A DNA stretch of 9,321 bases from Pleurocapsa sp. MO_226.B13 (GCA_030064795.1 JASJEI010000482.1:1-9321); one strand, 5' to 3'; shown: positions 1 through 7,630, counted from the first letter of the stretch. Made by a program: numbers and translations. Notes: generated by a model from the letters alone, not told the origin.

Positions 1-15
1 GCGAGAGATTTAATA

Positions 16-1026
16 GTGAGGATTACTCGCCGCCATTTTCTGCAAGCTTTGGGAGGGACTCTGTTGGTTAGCCAGTTGCCAGTGGCAGCCTCTGACCCCT
101 CACAACCCCTCATCAAGCCCCGACAGCTCAGGGTAGGGGATACCGTGGGACTGATTAGCCCTGCTAGTGCTATCGAGCCCGAAGACCTCACAGAGGTGAT
201 CGAGTTTCTCACTGCTTATGGCTTCCAAGTCAAGGTAGGCAAGCACGTTTTAGATCGCTACGGTTATCTGGCGGGTCGAGATACCGACCGTGCTGCTGAT
301 GTGAATGCCATGTTTGCCGACGAGCGGGTTCGAGCCATCTTAACCATGCGGGGAGGCTGGGGGTGTAATCGTATTGTGCCAATGCTGGACTATGACCTAA
401 TCCGCCGTCATCCCAAAATTCTGATGGGCTTCAGTGATATTACGTCGCTATTGCTAGCAATTTACGCTCGCAGTGGTGTGATTACTTTTCACGGACCGGT
501 GGGCATATCTACCTGGAATTGGTTTAACCTCAATTATGCCGAGCGGATTCTGCTCGATAAAGAAGCAATTCTGCTGCAAAATCTGACTAGTCATCGGGTA
601 GAAACGATTACTCCTGGTAAGACGAGAGGGCGTTTGTTGGGGGGCAATTTGTCGGTACTTACTTCTATGCTCGGATCGCCCTACCTGCCAACCTGGAAGA
701 ATACCATCTTGTTTGTCGAAGAAGTGGGGGAAGAAATTTACCGAGTAGACCGGATGCTGACTCAGCTCAAACTAGGGGGGATTCTCGAGCAACTGGCTGG
801 TTTTATCTTTGCTAGCTGCTCTGATTGTGACCCAGAAGAAGATGACGAGCCTACTCTAACTTTAAAACAGGTTTTGTCAGAGTCGATCGCACCTTTGGGG
901 ATTCCAGCTTGGTATGGTTCGGCGATCGGTCACGTTCGGCATAATTTTACTGTCCCGTTGGGGGTGGAGGCAGAAGTCGATGCGGAGCGAGGTACGATTT
1001 TAATGCTAGAGCCAGCAGTCGTCTAA
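16..1026 (+). CDS. LD-carboxypeptidase, peptidase S66 family (LdcA/MccF-like)
   Basis: This is a 336-aa serine peptidase of family S66, which removes the terminal D-Ala from L,D-bonds in murein tetrapeptides during peptidoglycan recycling; the related MccF branch cleaves microcin C. The family triad is visible: Ser140 in MGFSDIT, a Glu in LFVEEVGEE (about 235) and His306 in GHVRHNFTVPLG. The N-terminus TRRHFLQALGG followed by a hydrophobic run and an AxA-like site near 22-26 looks like a Tat signal, suggesting export. GTG at 16 is the start that preserves this signal; its ribosome site cannot be judged because the window begins there. Length is normal for the family and the gene is intact. 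It is visibly richer in G+C than the CAST genes and 131 bp upstream of tnsB on the same strand. It could be cargo or a host gene; a role in transposition is not expected. Confidence 0.88.
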   Translation: MRITRRHFLQALGGTLLVSQLPVAASDPSQPLIKPRQLRVGDTVGLISPASAIEPEDLTEVIEFLTAYGFQVKVGKHVLDRYGYLAGRDTDRAADVNAMFADERVRAILTMRGGWGCNRIVPMLDYDLIRRHPKILMGFSDITSLLLAIYARSGVITFHGPVGISTWNWFNLNYAERILLDKEAILLQNLTSHRVETITPGKTRGRLLGGNLSVLTSMLGSPYLPTWKNTILFVEEVGEEIYRVDRMLTQLKLGGILEQLAGFIFASCSDCDPEEDDEPTLTLKQVLSESIAPLGIPAWYGSAIGHVRHNFTVPLGVEAEVDAERGTILMLEPAVV

Positions 1027-1084
1027 AAACTCAATCTTCTAATTTACAGAACATCTCTAATTAAGATGAAGTGAAAATAAATTT

Positions 1085-1111
1085 CGCTAATATCGCTTAT
1101 AACGCTAAAAT
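1085..1111 (+). promoter_or_regulatory. Three tandem 9-bp repeats upstream of tnsB, candidate operator
   Basis: Three consecutive 9-mers, CGCTAATAT, CGCTTATAA and CGCTAAAAT, lie 46 bp before the tnsB start. The same motif family with the same 9-bp period occurs in the control region at 4965-5009, next to the RHH/HTH gene and upstream of the cas12k operon. Phased short repeats in front of two operons of one element are typical of a repressor operator, and the element encodes a suitable candidate. Binding is inferred. I could not fix a -35/-10 pair for tnsB. The rest of the 1027-1157 gap is AT-rich, without a clear terminator for the upstream gene and without transposon-end sequence. Confidence 0.5.
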
Positions 1112-1157
1112 TATTCTGTAATTAATTGCTGCAAAGTTTCAATAAGGCGATCGCAAT

Positions 1158-2960
1158 ATGGTTAATTTAGCTCCTGAAAAATTGTCTGAAGATATCTCAA
1201 TGGCTATTGTAGATATATCTAAAGAGAAAGAATATATGATTTTTTCAGAGCTTTCGGAAAGTGACAAGCTAAAGATGAAGTTAATTGAAGGAATTCGTCA
1301 CGCTAGCGACCTTAAAACCAAAACTAGGTTAATTAAAGAAGCAGCAGATAAACTGGACAAAAGCACTATAACTATTCGACGAATGGTTTTAAAAGTTGAA
1401 CAAGAAGGACTCGCTGCACTAGCTTCAACAGTCAGGTCTGACAAAGGACAATTCCGCATTAGTCCTGAATGGAGAGAAAAAATCATCAAACTCTATGAAA
1501 AGAAAAGACGCATACTCAATAAGAAAAATACCAATAAAAAGTTGGCAGTTAATTGCTTTCAAATATGGAAGTTAATTGAAGCAGAAGCCAAGCAATTGGG
1601 TTTAAAAGATGGTGAATTTCCTTCTCATGTCACAGTTTATAAGGTATTAGAACCATTCTTAAACAAGAAAAAATTGCGTCATCCAGGACAAGGACTAAAA
1701 CAATTTATCCAAACCACAGATGGTCAACTGGAATTAACTCACAGCAATCAAATTTTTCAATGCGATCACACAAACTCAGATGTTCTTTTAGTGGATGTGG
1801 ATGGGAATGAAATTGGTCGTCCTTATCTAACTACTGTCATTGAATCCAATTCAGGCTGCATTGTAGGATTTCATATCAGTTTCAAAAAACCTGGCTCCCA
1901 TGAAGTAGCTCTGGCATTACGCCATGCTTTTTTACCCAAAGAATATGATGAAGAATACAAACTACAGAAAGAATGGAATGTATCTGGTGTACCTCAATAT
2001 TTCATAACCGATAGAGCTAAAGAATTTAAATCAAATCATTTAAAACAAATTGCCGCCCAATTAGGAATTGAACTTCGTTTGCGGGCTTATCCCCAACAAG
2101 GAGGATTGGTCGAACGCCCCTTTGGGACAATTAATACAGAATTCCTAGAATCTATACCTGGTTATACTGGTTCAAATATCCATAAACGTCCTCAAAATGC
2201 CGAAGAACAAGCTTGCTTTACCTTGGATGAATTTGAAAGATTGTTAGTTAGGTTCATAGTAGACAACTATAATCAAAATCCTTATCCTCGTGCTAAAAAT
2301 CAAACTCGCGTTAGTAGATGGGAATCTATGCTGCTCGAACCATTAGAAAAAATAGACGAGCGAAAATTAGACATCTGTTTGCTGAAATCTACACAACGTA
2401 AACTGCAAGCAAAAGGACAAATTCAATTTGAAAACGAAATTTACAAAGGTGAATGTTTGAGATACTGTCAATCTGAATATATAACTTTACGCTACGATCC
2501 CAGTAATATTTTGAGGTTAATGGCTTATACCAAAGAAGAAAATGGGCAGCCTGCAAAATATCTGGGAATAATTCAAGCGAAGGATAGAACTGAACCATTC
2601 TCAATCCGAGAGCAAAAGGCTAAAAGCAAAAGAATTACTCGTGAAAGTAAACAACTTGACCGAACTTCAATCTATTCCGAGCGTTTAGATAGGCAGCAAG
2701 CAGTGGAAAATAAAAGAAAACAAAGTAAAGCGAATAATCGCAAGAAGGAACAGAAAAGAATTGAACGCGATCGGACAGGAATTAATATTGTTGAATTTAA
2801 AGCTCCCGTTCGAGATGACAATCAAACGGCGATCGCGAACCAGAAAAAACTATTGGTTATGAAGCCAGTCACTTTAAAAAGTAGACAAAACAAACCTAAA
2901 GTTAAGCCCGCGAAAGTCAAAGCTTCTAACTGGGATAGATTTATTAACCACAATTATTAG
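1158..2960 (+). CDS. tnsB: TnsB, DDE transposase of the V-K CAST
   Basis: TnsB recognises the repeats in the transposon ends, cuts the 3' ends and joins them to the target chosen by Cas12k-TniQ-TnsC. The protein is 600 aa. An N-terminal helical DNA-binding part (about 35-170) includes an HTH-like stretch (AADKLDKSTITIRRMVLKV). The RNase H-fold catalytic core holds the DDE triad: Asp203 in QCDHT, Asp285 in FITDRAKEF and Glu319 in GGLVERPFG. These lie at almost the positions I recall for ShCAST TnsB. A beta-barrel part follows (about 400-470), then a long basic region (485-590) and a short C-terminal tail, KASNWDRFINHNY, likely the hook that contacts TnsC. All key residues are present and the frame is intact. 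The ATG at 1158 has an AAGG in front and directly follows a HIP1 site; M15 or M27 are possible later starts. tnsC follows after 13 bp. Confidence 0.95.
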   Translation: MVNLAPEKLSEDISMAIVDISKEKEYMIFSELSESDKLKMKLIEGIRHASDLKTKTRLIKEAADKLDKSTITIRRMVLKVEQEGLAALASTVRSDKGQFRISPEWREKIIKLYEKKRRILNKKNTNKKLAVNCFQIWKLIEAEAKQLGLKDGEFPSHVTVYKVLEPFLNKKKLRHPGQGLKQFIQTTDGQLELTHSNQIFQCDHTNSDVLLVDVDGNEIGRPYLTTVIESNSGCIVGFHISFKKPGSHEVALALRHAFLPKEYDEEYKLQKEWNVSGVPQYFITDRAKEFKSNHLKQIAAQLGIELRLRAYPQQGGLVERPFGTINTEFLESIPGYTGSNIHKRPQNAEEQACFTLDEFERLLVRFIVDNYNQNPYPRAKNQTRVSRWESMLLEPLEKIDERKLDICLLKSTQRKLQAKGQIQFENEIYKGECLRYCQSEYITLRYDPSNILRLMAYTKEENGQPAKYLGIIQAKDRTEPFSIREQKAKSKRITRESKQLDRTSIYSERLDRQQAVENKRKQSKANNRKKEQKRIERDRTGINIVEFKAPVRDDNQTAIANQKKLLVMKPVTLKSRQNKPKVKPAKVKASNWDRFINHNY

Positions 2961-2973
2961 TAGATAAATAGAT

Positions 2974-3846
2974 ATGGCTAAATCAATTCAACAACCTATT
3001 GAAAGAAAACTACCTGTAGACAATAAGCACGAAATAGTTCAGGCAGAGATAGCTCATATTTTGAGTGCTAATCCTTTTATTGAAACTGAACGAGATAAAG
3101 ATTTACATATATGGTTAGACCAGCGACGGAAGTTAAAGCAATGTGGTTTGGTGTTGGAAGATAAAGGCTCTAACTTATCGCAATCTTGTTACGATTATTT
3201 TGATAGTTCAGTTCGTCAGAAAGACAATTTACTTTTAACTCCTGTAAAAGTTTTATACGTTAAAACCAGTCTGCCTGGGGGAGCTATCGATATACATATT
3301 GACATTCTTAATGCTCTCAAACGCCCTTTAAATCGTGGTCAGCTACGAGATTTAAGAAGGCGTGTACAAGGTACTCTCAAATCTTATCAAGTTCAATTGC
3401 TGATTGTAGATGATGCTCATCTTCTCAAGCGTAAAGCAATGGATGAATTAGTCAAAATTTATGAAGATTTGAATATTTCTATTGTTATGGCAGGAGTTTA
3501 CGATCTCAACAATAGATTGTCTGATTCCAAGGGATACGAGCATATTAGTAATATGTTTTTGGCAGTGCATAATTATAGAAATTTGAGAAGAGATGAAGTG
3601 GCTTCAGTTGTGGCAGCTTGGGAAGAAGAAGTGTTAGAGCTATGGGATGAGAAACCTAACCTAGCTAATCATGAAGAAATTATCGAGTACTTACACAGTT
3701 GTTCTCGTGGATTGTCAAAACCTTTATATAAATATCTGCATCAAATTTCCATAGCTCAACTAGAATTAGATCCATCTTCAGAAGAAGAAATTGATATTTA
3801 TGAAATTATTGGTATTCAAAGAACTGCTAGATTAGATTCAGACTAA
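2974..3846 (+). CDS. tnsC: TnsC, AAA+ target regulator with degenerate ATP site
   Basis: In V-K CASTs TnsC forms ATP-dependent helical filaments on DNA and links Cas12k-TniQ to TnsB. Identity rests on position between tnsB and tniQ, length (290 aa; about 276 in ShCAST from memory) and collinear motifs such as LHIWLDQRRKLKQC, QLLIVDDAHLL and EDLNISIVMAG. The ATPase site looks broken. Where the P-loop GESRTGKT is expected, residues 61-71 read LEDKGSNLSQS, without GK[ST]. Walker B is IVDDAH (Asp146-Asp147) instead of DEA. The sensor-like GTD is GVY (174-176), and the arginines expected near 185-198 (family ERFRAHLRF) are absent in GYEHISNMFLAVHNY. The frame is uninterrupted over the full length, so this is not simple frameshift decay. 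Either the protein works with little or no ATP turnover, or the element is losing function. tniQ starts 8 bp after the stop. Confidence 0.9.
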   Translation: MAKSIQQPIERKLPVDNKHEIVQAEIAHILSANPFIETERDKDLHIWLDQRRKLKQCGLVLEDKGSNLSQSCYDYFDSSVRQKDNLLLTPVKVLYVKTSLPGGAIDIHIDILNALKRPLNRGQLRDLRRRVQGTLKSYQVQLLIVDDAHLLKRKAMDELVKIYEDLNISIVMAGVYDLNNRLSDSKGYEHISNMFLAVHNYRNLRRDEVASVVAAWEEEVLELWDEKPNLANHEEIIEYLHSCSRGLSKPLYKYLHQISIAQLELDPSSEEEIDIYEIIGIQRTARLDSD

Positions 3847-3854
3847 AGTTTAAG

Positions 3855-4349
3855 ATGTTTCGCCCAGGTTATGTAAAACCTTATGAAGGAGAAAGTATTA
3901 GCCACTATTTAGGTAGATGGAGAAGATACGAGGTTAATAGTCTTTCCTCTCCAGGTGGTTTGGGTCGATTTGCAGGAATTGGTGCTGTTACTGCTCGTTG
4001 GGAAAAGTTCCGCTTCAACCACTTTCCCACTCAAGAGGAGTTAGAAGCAGTAAGTAAAGTTATGGAAATGGATGTAGAAGAATTAATCGCGACATTGCCG
4101 AGCAAGAATCAACCCATGAAGTTAGAACCAATTCGTCTTTGTGCTGCTTGTTATAGCGATCGCCCTTATCATCGTCTGGAATGGCAGTTTAAATCTACTG
4201 TAGGATGCGATCGCCATAGATTGAGATTGCTCTCTAAATGCCCTAGTTGTGGGGAGCGTTTTCCTGCTCCTGCGGAATGGGTGGAAGGTAGATGTCATAA
4301 ATGCGGAATGAAATACAGTTCGATGGCTAAAAAACAAAAGTCGTATTAA
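3855..4349 (+). CDS. tniQ: TniQ, small TnsD-like targeting protein
   Basis: TniQ caps the TnsC filament and contacts the tracrRNA in the Cas12k recruitment complex. The protein is 164 aa, close to the ShCAST TniQ size. The N-terminal family signature is present: VKPYEGESISHYLGRWRR (7-24), then GGLGRFAGIGAVTARWEKFRFN. The C-terminal half has two zinc-binding sets in the TniQ pattern: Cys96, Cys99, Cys118 and His121 (LCAACY, CDRH), then Cys129, Cys132, Cys147 and Cys150 (CPSC, CHKC). All expected ligands are present. It is the last gene of the tnsB-tnsC-tniQ operon; the next gene converges from the other strand 29 bp beyond its stop. Confidence 0.94.
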   Translation: MFRPGYVKPYEGESISHYLGRWRRYEVNSLSSPGGLGRFAGIGAVTARWEKFRFNHFPTQEELEAVSKVMEMDVEELIATLPSKNQPMKLEPIRLCAACYSDRPYHRLEWQFKSTVGCDRHRLRLLSKCPSCGERFPAPAEWVEGRCHKCGMKYSSMAKKQKSY

Positions 4350-4368
4350 GAGTGATTTTATTACCTCC

Positions 4369-4396
4369 AAAAAACAATTTAACTCTTAGGTTTTTT
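4369..4396. terminator. Possible weak bidirectional terminator between convergent genes
   Basis: AAAAAAC (4369-4375) and GTTTTTT (4390-4396) form a perfect 7-bp inverted repeat around a 14-nt loop, at the meeting point of tniQ and the minus-strand regulator and overlapping the regulator's last codons. The arms give an A/U-rich stem with U runs on both strands, but the stem has almost no G-C pairs, so function is uncertain. Confidence 0.25.
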
Positions 4397-4897
4397 CTGC
4401 TGTCTTTTCAATCTTTCTAACTGTCTTTGCTTAAGTTCTTCAGCTATACGCATATCAGTCAACTCTTCTCGGTCAAAAACCAAGCCGTCTAATTTAACCA
4501 GACATCCTGCTAACTTCTCGATCTCTTCATCAGTAGGGCGATCGCCTGACAACAACTTCTTCAATCTGGTGACAGAAATTTTGGTTTCTTTTGCCAAGTG
4601 TTTCAATCCCCAGTCAGGATTTTCTAAAGTCTTTTCAATGGCAGTGGCGATGGTAGGTAACGAAGAAAAACTCAAATCATCTTGAGCAAAACTACTGCTG
4701 GCAAAGGGTACAACTTTTTGCGATCGCCGTTCCGCATACTGTTCTTGCTTCCCGATCCAATCCTTAACAGCTTCCTCTAAAGTATCGTTAATATTTTGTC
4801 CTGCTTGCTTGCAGGCTGCCTTGAATTCCATAGTCAGTGACTTAGGAATGAATCCCCTCAATTCCTTATATTCAGACGATCTACGTTTATCAACCAC
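4379..4897 (-). CDS. Arc-like ribbon-helix-helix + HTH protein, putative CAST repressor
   Basis: The protein has 172 aa. Residues 11-48 (KELRGFIPKSLTMEFKAACK and the following helix to KDWI) fit a ribbon-helix-helix DNA-binding fold: one beta strand, then two helices split by QNIND. Residues 97-134 (GLKHLAKETKISVTRLKKLL, then SGDRPTDEEIEKLAGCL) look like a Cro/CI-type helix-turn-helix. The C-terminus (153-172) is a charged helix ending in KRQQKKPKS. It starts with GTG at 4897; M23 would remove part of the RHH fold. V-K CASTs are known to carry small repressors at this position (MerR-type CvkR in Anabaena; Arc-like types in others, as I recall), transcribed divergently from the cas12k side. 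The phased 9-bp repeats at 4965-5009 and 1085-1111 are its likely operators. No other transposition gene lies between it and tniQ. Confidence 0.75.
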   Translation of the reverse strand: MVDKRRSSEYKELRGFIPKSLTMEFKAACKQAGQNINDTLEEAVKDWIGKQEQYAERRSQKVVPFASSSFAQDDLSFSSLPTIATAIEKTLENPDWGLKHLAKETKISVTRLKKLLSGDRPTDEEIEKLAGCLVKLDGLVFDREELTDMRIAEELKQRQLERLKRQQKKPKS

Positions 4898-4964
4898 TCG
4901 CTATTTATCTACCAATATTGCTCATACCCCATTTTCTCACAGTATTTTCTAGACAAACCAACAA

Positions 4965-5009
4965 CGCTATTATCGCACTCTAATCAAATATTGCTATTAT
5001 TGCTAATAT
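4965..5009 (+). promoter_or_regulatory. Phased 9-bp repeats in the regulator/cas12k control region
   Basis: CGCTATTAT (4965-4973), TGCTATTAT (4992-5000) and TGCTAATAT (5001-5009) match the repeats before tnsB (CGCTAATAT and variants). The first and second copies are 27 bp apart, exactly three 9-bp periods; the positions between (4974 CGCACTCTA, 4983 ATCAAATAT) are weaker matches in the same phase. The block overlaps the predicted -35 of the rightward promoter, so a protein bound here would block transcription of the small gene and cas12k, and could also affect the leftward regulator gene. Assignment to the RHH/HTH protein is inferred. Confidence 0.5.
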
Positions 5010-5027
5010 TTTGTATATTTATACTAT
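5000..5027 (+). promoter_or_regulatory. Candidate promoter for the orf-cas12k operon
   Basis: TTGCTA (5000-5005) and TACTAT (5022-5027) are separated by 16 bp and resemble sigma-70 -35 and -10 elements. Transcription would start near 5033. The -35 lies within the 9-bp repeats, which suits repression. An overlapping TATACT (5020-5025) is an alternative -10 with short spacing. Confidence 0.4.
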
Positions 5028-5090
5028 CGATTCTCGAAGAAAGTTATTCGAGCGATTGTGAAGCTAGCCGTAGGCATCGCTGCAATAAGT

Positions 5091-5564
5091 ATGAATCAAT
5101 TTATTAAAAACAATCTCCCCAAGAATGTAGCTTTGCCTAATCTTGCAGATAATTTGGGTATCGAAAAATTACAAGCAAAGATTGCCACTTTATATGGATT
5201 GGAAAAACAAGAAGATATCAAGTTATTAACTGCATTGTTGGTAGAGTATCTTGCAGACAATTTGGAATTAATTCAAAAACCAGCAGAGATTTTAAATGGC
5301 AATGTCGTTGATTTAACTTGTTTTCCCAGTCTTCCTATCGACTTTCCTCAAAATGCAGAGATTCCAATGTATCTCTACGGGGACAAAGTTTGTCATGAAT
5401 CGATAGAAGATTATGGAGTTGTAATTGGTCGTTTTTATGCTTTCGATCCCAATAGCAAGCATTGGCAATGGAAATATCTAATTCTTGAGAAGGTCGATTC
5501 TATCACTGTCTCTCTTTTCTCTACTTGCACTTATTGGGAAACAGAGCTTAAGCCTTCTAATTAA
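5091..5564 (+). CDS. Small protein of unknown function upstream of cas12k
   Basis: I do not recognise this protein. From ATG 5091 it has 157 aa. The first half (about 15-65) is helical with Leu-rich segments (LADNLGIEKLQAKIATLYGL, DIKLLTALLVEYLADNLELI); the second half looks like beta strands, with YGVVIGRFYAFDP and HWQWKYLILEKVDS, possibly a small barrel. It has no signal peptide, membrane segment or catalytic motif I can name. A GTG at 5058 in the same frame would add 11 residues, but that extension is made from AGCTAGCCGTAGGCATCGCT, which resembles a dispersed cyanobacterial repeat fragment, so I prefer the ATG. Neither start has a good Shine-Dalgarno. The stop is 9 bp before cas12k, which suggests co-transcription and perhaps a role with Cas12k, such as an accessory or anti-restriction factor; this is only inferred from position. 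Confidence 0.7.
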   Translation: MNQFIKNNLPKNVALPNLADNLGIEKLQAKIATLYGLEKQEDIKLLTALLVEYLADNLELIQKPAEILNGNVVDLTCFPSLPIDFPQNAEIPMYLYGDKVCHESIEDYGVVIGRFYAFDPNSKHWQWKYLILEKVDSITVSLFSTCTYWETELKPSN

Positions 5565-5573
5565 AATAAAACT

Positions 5574-7565
5574 ATGACTGACAAAAACGTTGTTCAATGT
5601 CGTTTAAAAACTACAGAAGAAACTCTTCGCTACCTATGGAACTTGATGACAGAACAAAACACTCTATTGGTAAACGAAATTTTAGAAAGAATTAGAACTC
5701 ACAGAGAATTGGATGCGTGGCTAGCTCAAGGCAATATTCCTGTCGCGGCGATCAATAAAATTGCCAAACAACTCAAGCAACACCCTAAATATAAAGAAAT
5801 GCCAGGTAGATTTAGTACTTCTGCCGAAACACTCGTTAAAGGTACCTATAAATCTTGGTTTACCAATCATAGAGAGACAAGAAACAAAATTTGGGGCAAA
5901 AAAAGATGGTTGGGAATACTCAAGAGCGAACAAGAATTACTAGAAGTAACAAATCTGAGCCTCTGTGAATTACAAGCTGAAGCTGAAAAGATTCTGAAAC
6001 GTGAAGCGAAAAAATACAAAAAGCTCGAACAAAGTAAGAAAACCGATCTCAAAATTCCCAAAAATTTATTTTTCTACTTTTTTGAGGTATACGGCATAAT
6101 AACCAAAAGCTATGAGAAAGAGAAGAAACTCCATTTAAAAACCAAAAAACTAATTCAACAGTGCGCTATTGTCTATCTACTAAAAAATAACCTTGAGTTT
6201 GCCAAAAATCCAGAATATCCCGAAAAATATCGGCAATACAGACGTAAAAAAGAAATTCGGGTTGAACAACTAGAAAAAAAACTTAAGGCTCGTTTACCTA
6301 GAGGAAGAAATTCAACTAAGGACGAGTACCTGGAAGCTCTAGAACAGGCAAAACTTCTGATTACTCAGAATGAAGAAATGAACTTGATTAATGCGCGTTT
6401 GCAGAAAAGTGAAAAATCAATTCCTTTTCCAGTTTCGTATAACACTAACACAGATATTTACTGGTCTAAAAACGAACAAGGGCGTATTTGTTTGACTTTC
6501 AATGGATTAACCAAACATACTTTTGAAGTATTTTGTCACAATCGCCAACTTCACTGGTTTCAGCGTTTTTATGAAGACTATGAGCTATACAGAAAGAATA
6601 AAAAGCAGATTCCAGCAGGATTGATAACTCTGCGATCTGCCAGTTTGATATGGAAACAAGGAGAGAGTGAAGATTCTGAAAAACCCTGGTTGACTAATAA
6701 TTTATATCTTCACTGTTCGGTAGATAGTGAATTATGGACGCAGGAAGGAACAGAAAAAATTCGCCAGCAAAAAATTGCCGAAACTCAGCAAACTATTGGC
6801 AAAAGTTTAAAGAAAAAGTCATTAAACCAAAATCAACAGCAAAATCTTAAGAGAAATCAAACCTCTTTGCGTCTTCTAAAAACGTTTCGCGATTTCAATC
6901 GTCCCAGTAAACCCCAGCATCAGCAAAATCCTTTCCTCGCAATGGGAGTGTGTATTGGCTTGAAAGAAGCAGTAACAGTAGCAATAGTTAATTTAGTAAA
7001 TGGCGAAATTATAGCTTGTCGCAACACTAAACAATTGTTAAATAAGCCAATCCAGCAAAAACCAAAGCAGGGGAAAAAAGCTAAAAAGCACACTCAATAC
7101 GAACTGTTTCTCAGACACAGGCAGCAGCAAATTGAAAATGATGCCAAAAGACAACAGGCTCAAACTAAATTCGCAGATAATCGTTTTAGAAAATCAGAGT
7201 CAGGTCAGTATGTTGATCGCTTGTTGGCAAAAGCAATTGTGGAACTGGCAATTCAATATAGAGTAAGCAGTATTGTTTTGCCCGATCTCAGAAATGTTAG
7301 AGAAATTCTGGATAGCGAGATACAGACAAAAGCAGAAGCCAAAGCACCTGGATGCAAGAAAGCTCAAAAAAAATATGCTAAGAATTATCGTAACAGCATT
7401 CATCGCTGGAGTTATTCTCGTTTATGTAAAGCGATTAAATCGAAAGCGAATCAAAAAGGTATTGCTATAGAATGCGCTCGTCAATCTTCTCAAGGAAAGC
7501 CTGAAGTACAGGCAAGAGATTTAGCATTAACTGCTTATTGCGATCGCACAACAGCCACTGGATAA
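5574..7565 (+). CDS. cas12k: Cas12k, nuclease-inactive type V-K effector
   Basis: Cas12k binds tracrRNA and crRNA and finds DNA with a GTN PAM, without cutting it, to direct TniQ/TnsC/TnsB. The protein is 663 aa (ShCAST about 637 from memory), with Lys-rich N-terminal helices and a C-terminal RuvC-like fold. The RuvC motifs are present but lack catalytic residues. Motif I reads MGVCIGLKEAVTVAIVNL (457-474), with no Asp where nucleases have GxDxG. Motif II reads SSIVLPDLRNVRE (565-577), with Pro where the catalytic Glu is expected. Motif III is near QARDLALTAYCDR (646-658). No CxxC zinc finger lies between motifs II and III. The frame is intact, and the end in a short TTATG tail is plausible. 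tracrRNA and the array follow on the same strand. Location, size and dead RuvC make the call firm. Confidence 0.95.
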   Translation: MTDKNVVQCRLKTTEETLRYLWNLMTEQNTLLVNEILERIRTHRELDAWLAQGNIPVAAINKIAKQLKQHPKYKEMPGRFSTSAETLVKGTYKSWFTNHRETRNKIWGKKRWLGILKSEQELLEVTNLSLCELQAEAEKILKREAKKYKKLEQSKKTDLKIPKNLFFYFFEVYGIITKSYEKEKKLHLKTKKLIQQCAIVYLLKNNLEFAKNPEYPEKYRQYRRKKEIRVEQLEKKLKARLPRGRNSTKDEYLEALEQAKLLITQNEEMNLINARLQKSEKSIPFPVSYNTNTDIYWSKNEQGRICLTFNGLTKHTFEVFCHNRQLHWFQRFYEDYELYRKNKKQIPAGLITLRSASLIWKQGESEDSEKPWLTNNLYLHCSVDSELWTQEGTEKIRQQKIAETQQTIGKSLKKKSLNQNQQQNLKRNQTSLRLLKTFRDFNRPSKPQHQQNPFLAMGVCIGLKEAVTVAIVNLVNGEIIACRNTKQLLNKPIQQKPKQGKKAKKHTQYELFLRHRQQQIENDAKRQQAQTKFADNRFRKSESGQYVDRLLAKAIVELAIQYRVSSIVLPDLRNVREILDSEIQTKAEAKAPGCKKAQKKYAKNYRNSIHRWSYSRLCKAIKSKANQKGIAIECARQSSQGKPEVQARDLALTAYCDRTTATG

Positions 7566-7597
7566 ATTCTAGCTTTTAAACATTTCTTATAGATTTT

Positions 7598-7625
7598 TTG
7601 AACCTAGAAAACTTATTATTAAATT
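7598..7625 (+). promoter_or_regulatory. Candidate tracrRNA promoter
   Basis: TTGAAC (7598-7603) and TAAATT (7620-7625) with a 16-bp spacer fit a sigma-70 promoter with a start near 7631, at GCGCCG, where the sequence begins to resemble the 5' end of ShCAST tracrRNA as I remember it. It lies 33 bp after the cas12k stop. The 9-bp operator motif is not clearly present here. Confidence 0.4.
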
Positions 7626-7630
7626 AATTT

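Noticed and set aside
1027..1157. Expected second transposon end directly before tnsB
   Set aside because: No TGTACA tip and no TGTCA-type repeats are present there.
1298..1489. Minus-strand frame inside tnsB
   Set aside because: Shadow of the tnsB coding sequence, with no independent support.
5058..5090. GTG start adding 11 residues to the gene before cas12k
   Set aside because: The added codons fall in a dispersed-repeat-like sequence (AGCTAGCCGTAGGCATCGCT) without a ribosome site; ATG 5091 is more likely, though not proven.
5721..6061. Overlapping short frames inside cas12k
   Set aside because: Shadows of an intact Cas12k frame; composition follows the codons of the real gene.
7200..7470. 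Short frames on both strands near the cas12k 3' end, one with a hydrophobic tail
   Set aside because: Lie within the RuvC-coding part of cas12k, with no signal of their own.
7566..7630. Third copy of the 9-bp operator in front of tracrRNA
   Set aside because: Only loose AT-rich resemblance (AGCTTTTAA, CTTATTATT) without the GCTA core in phase.
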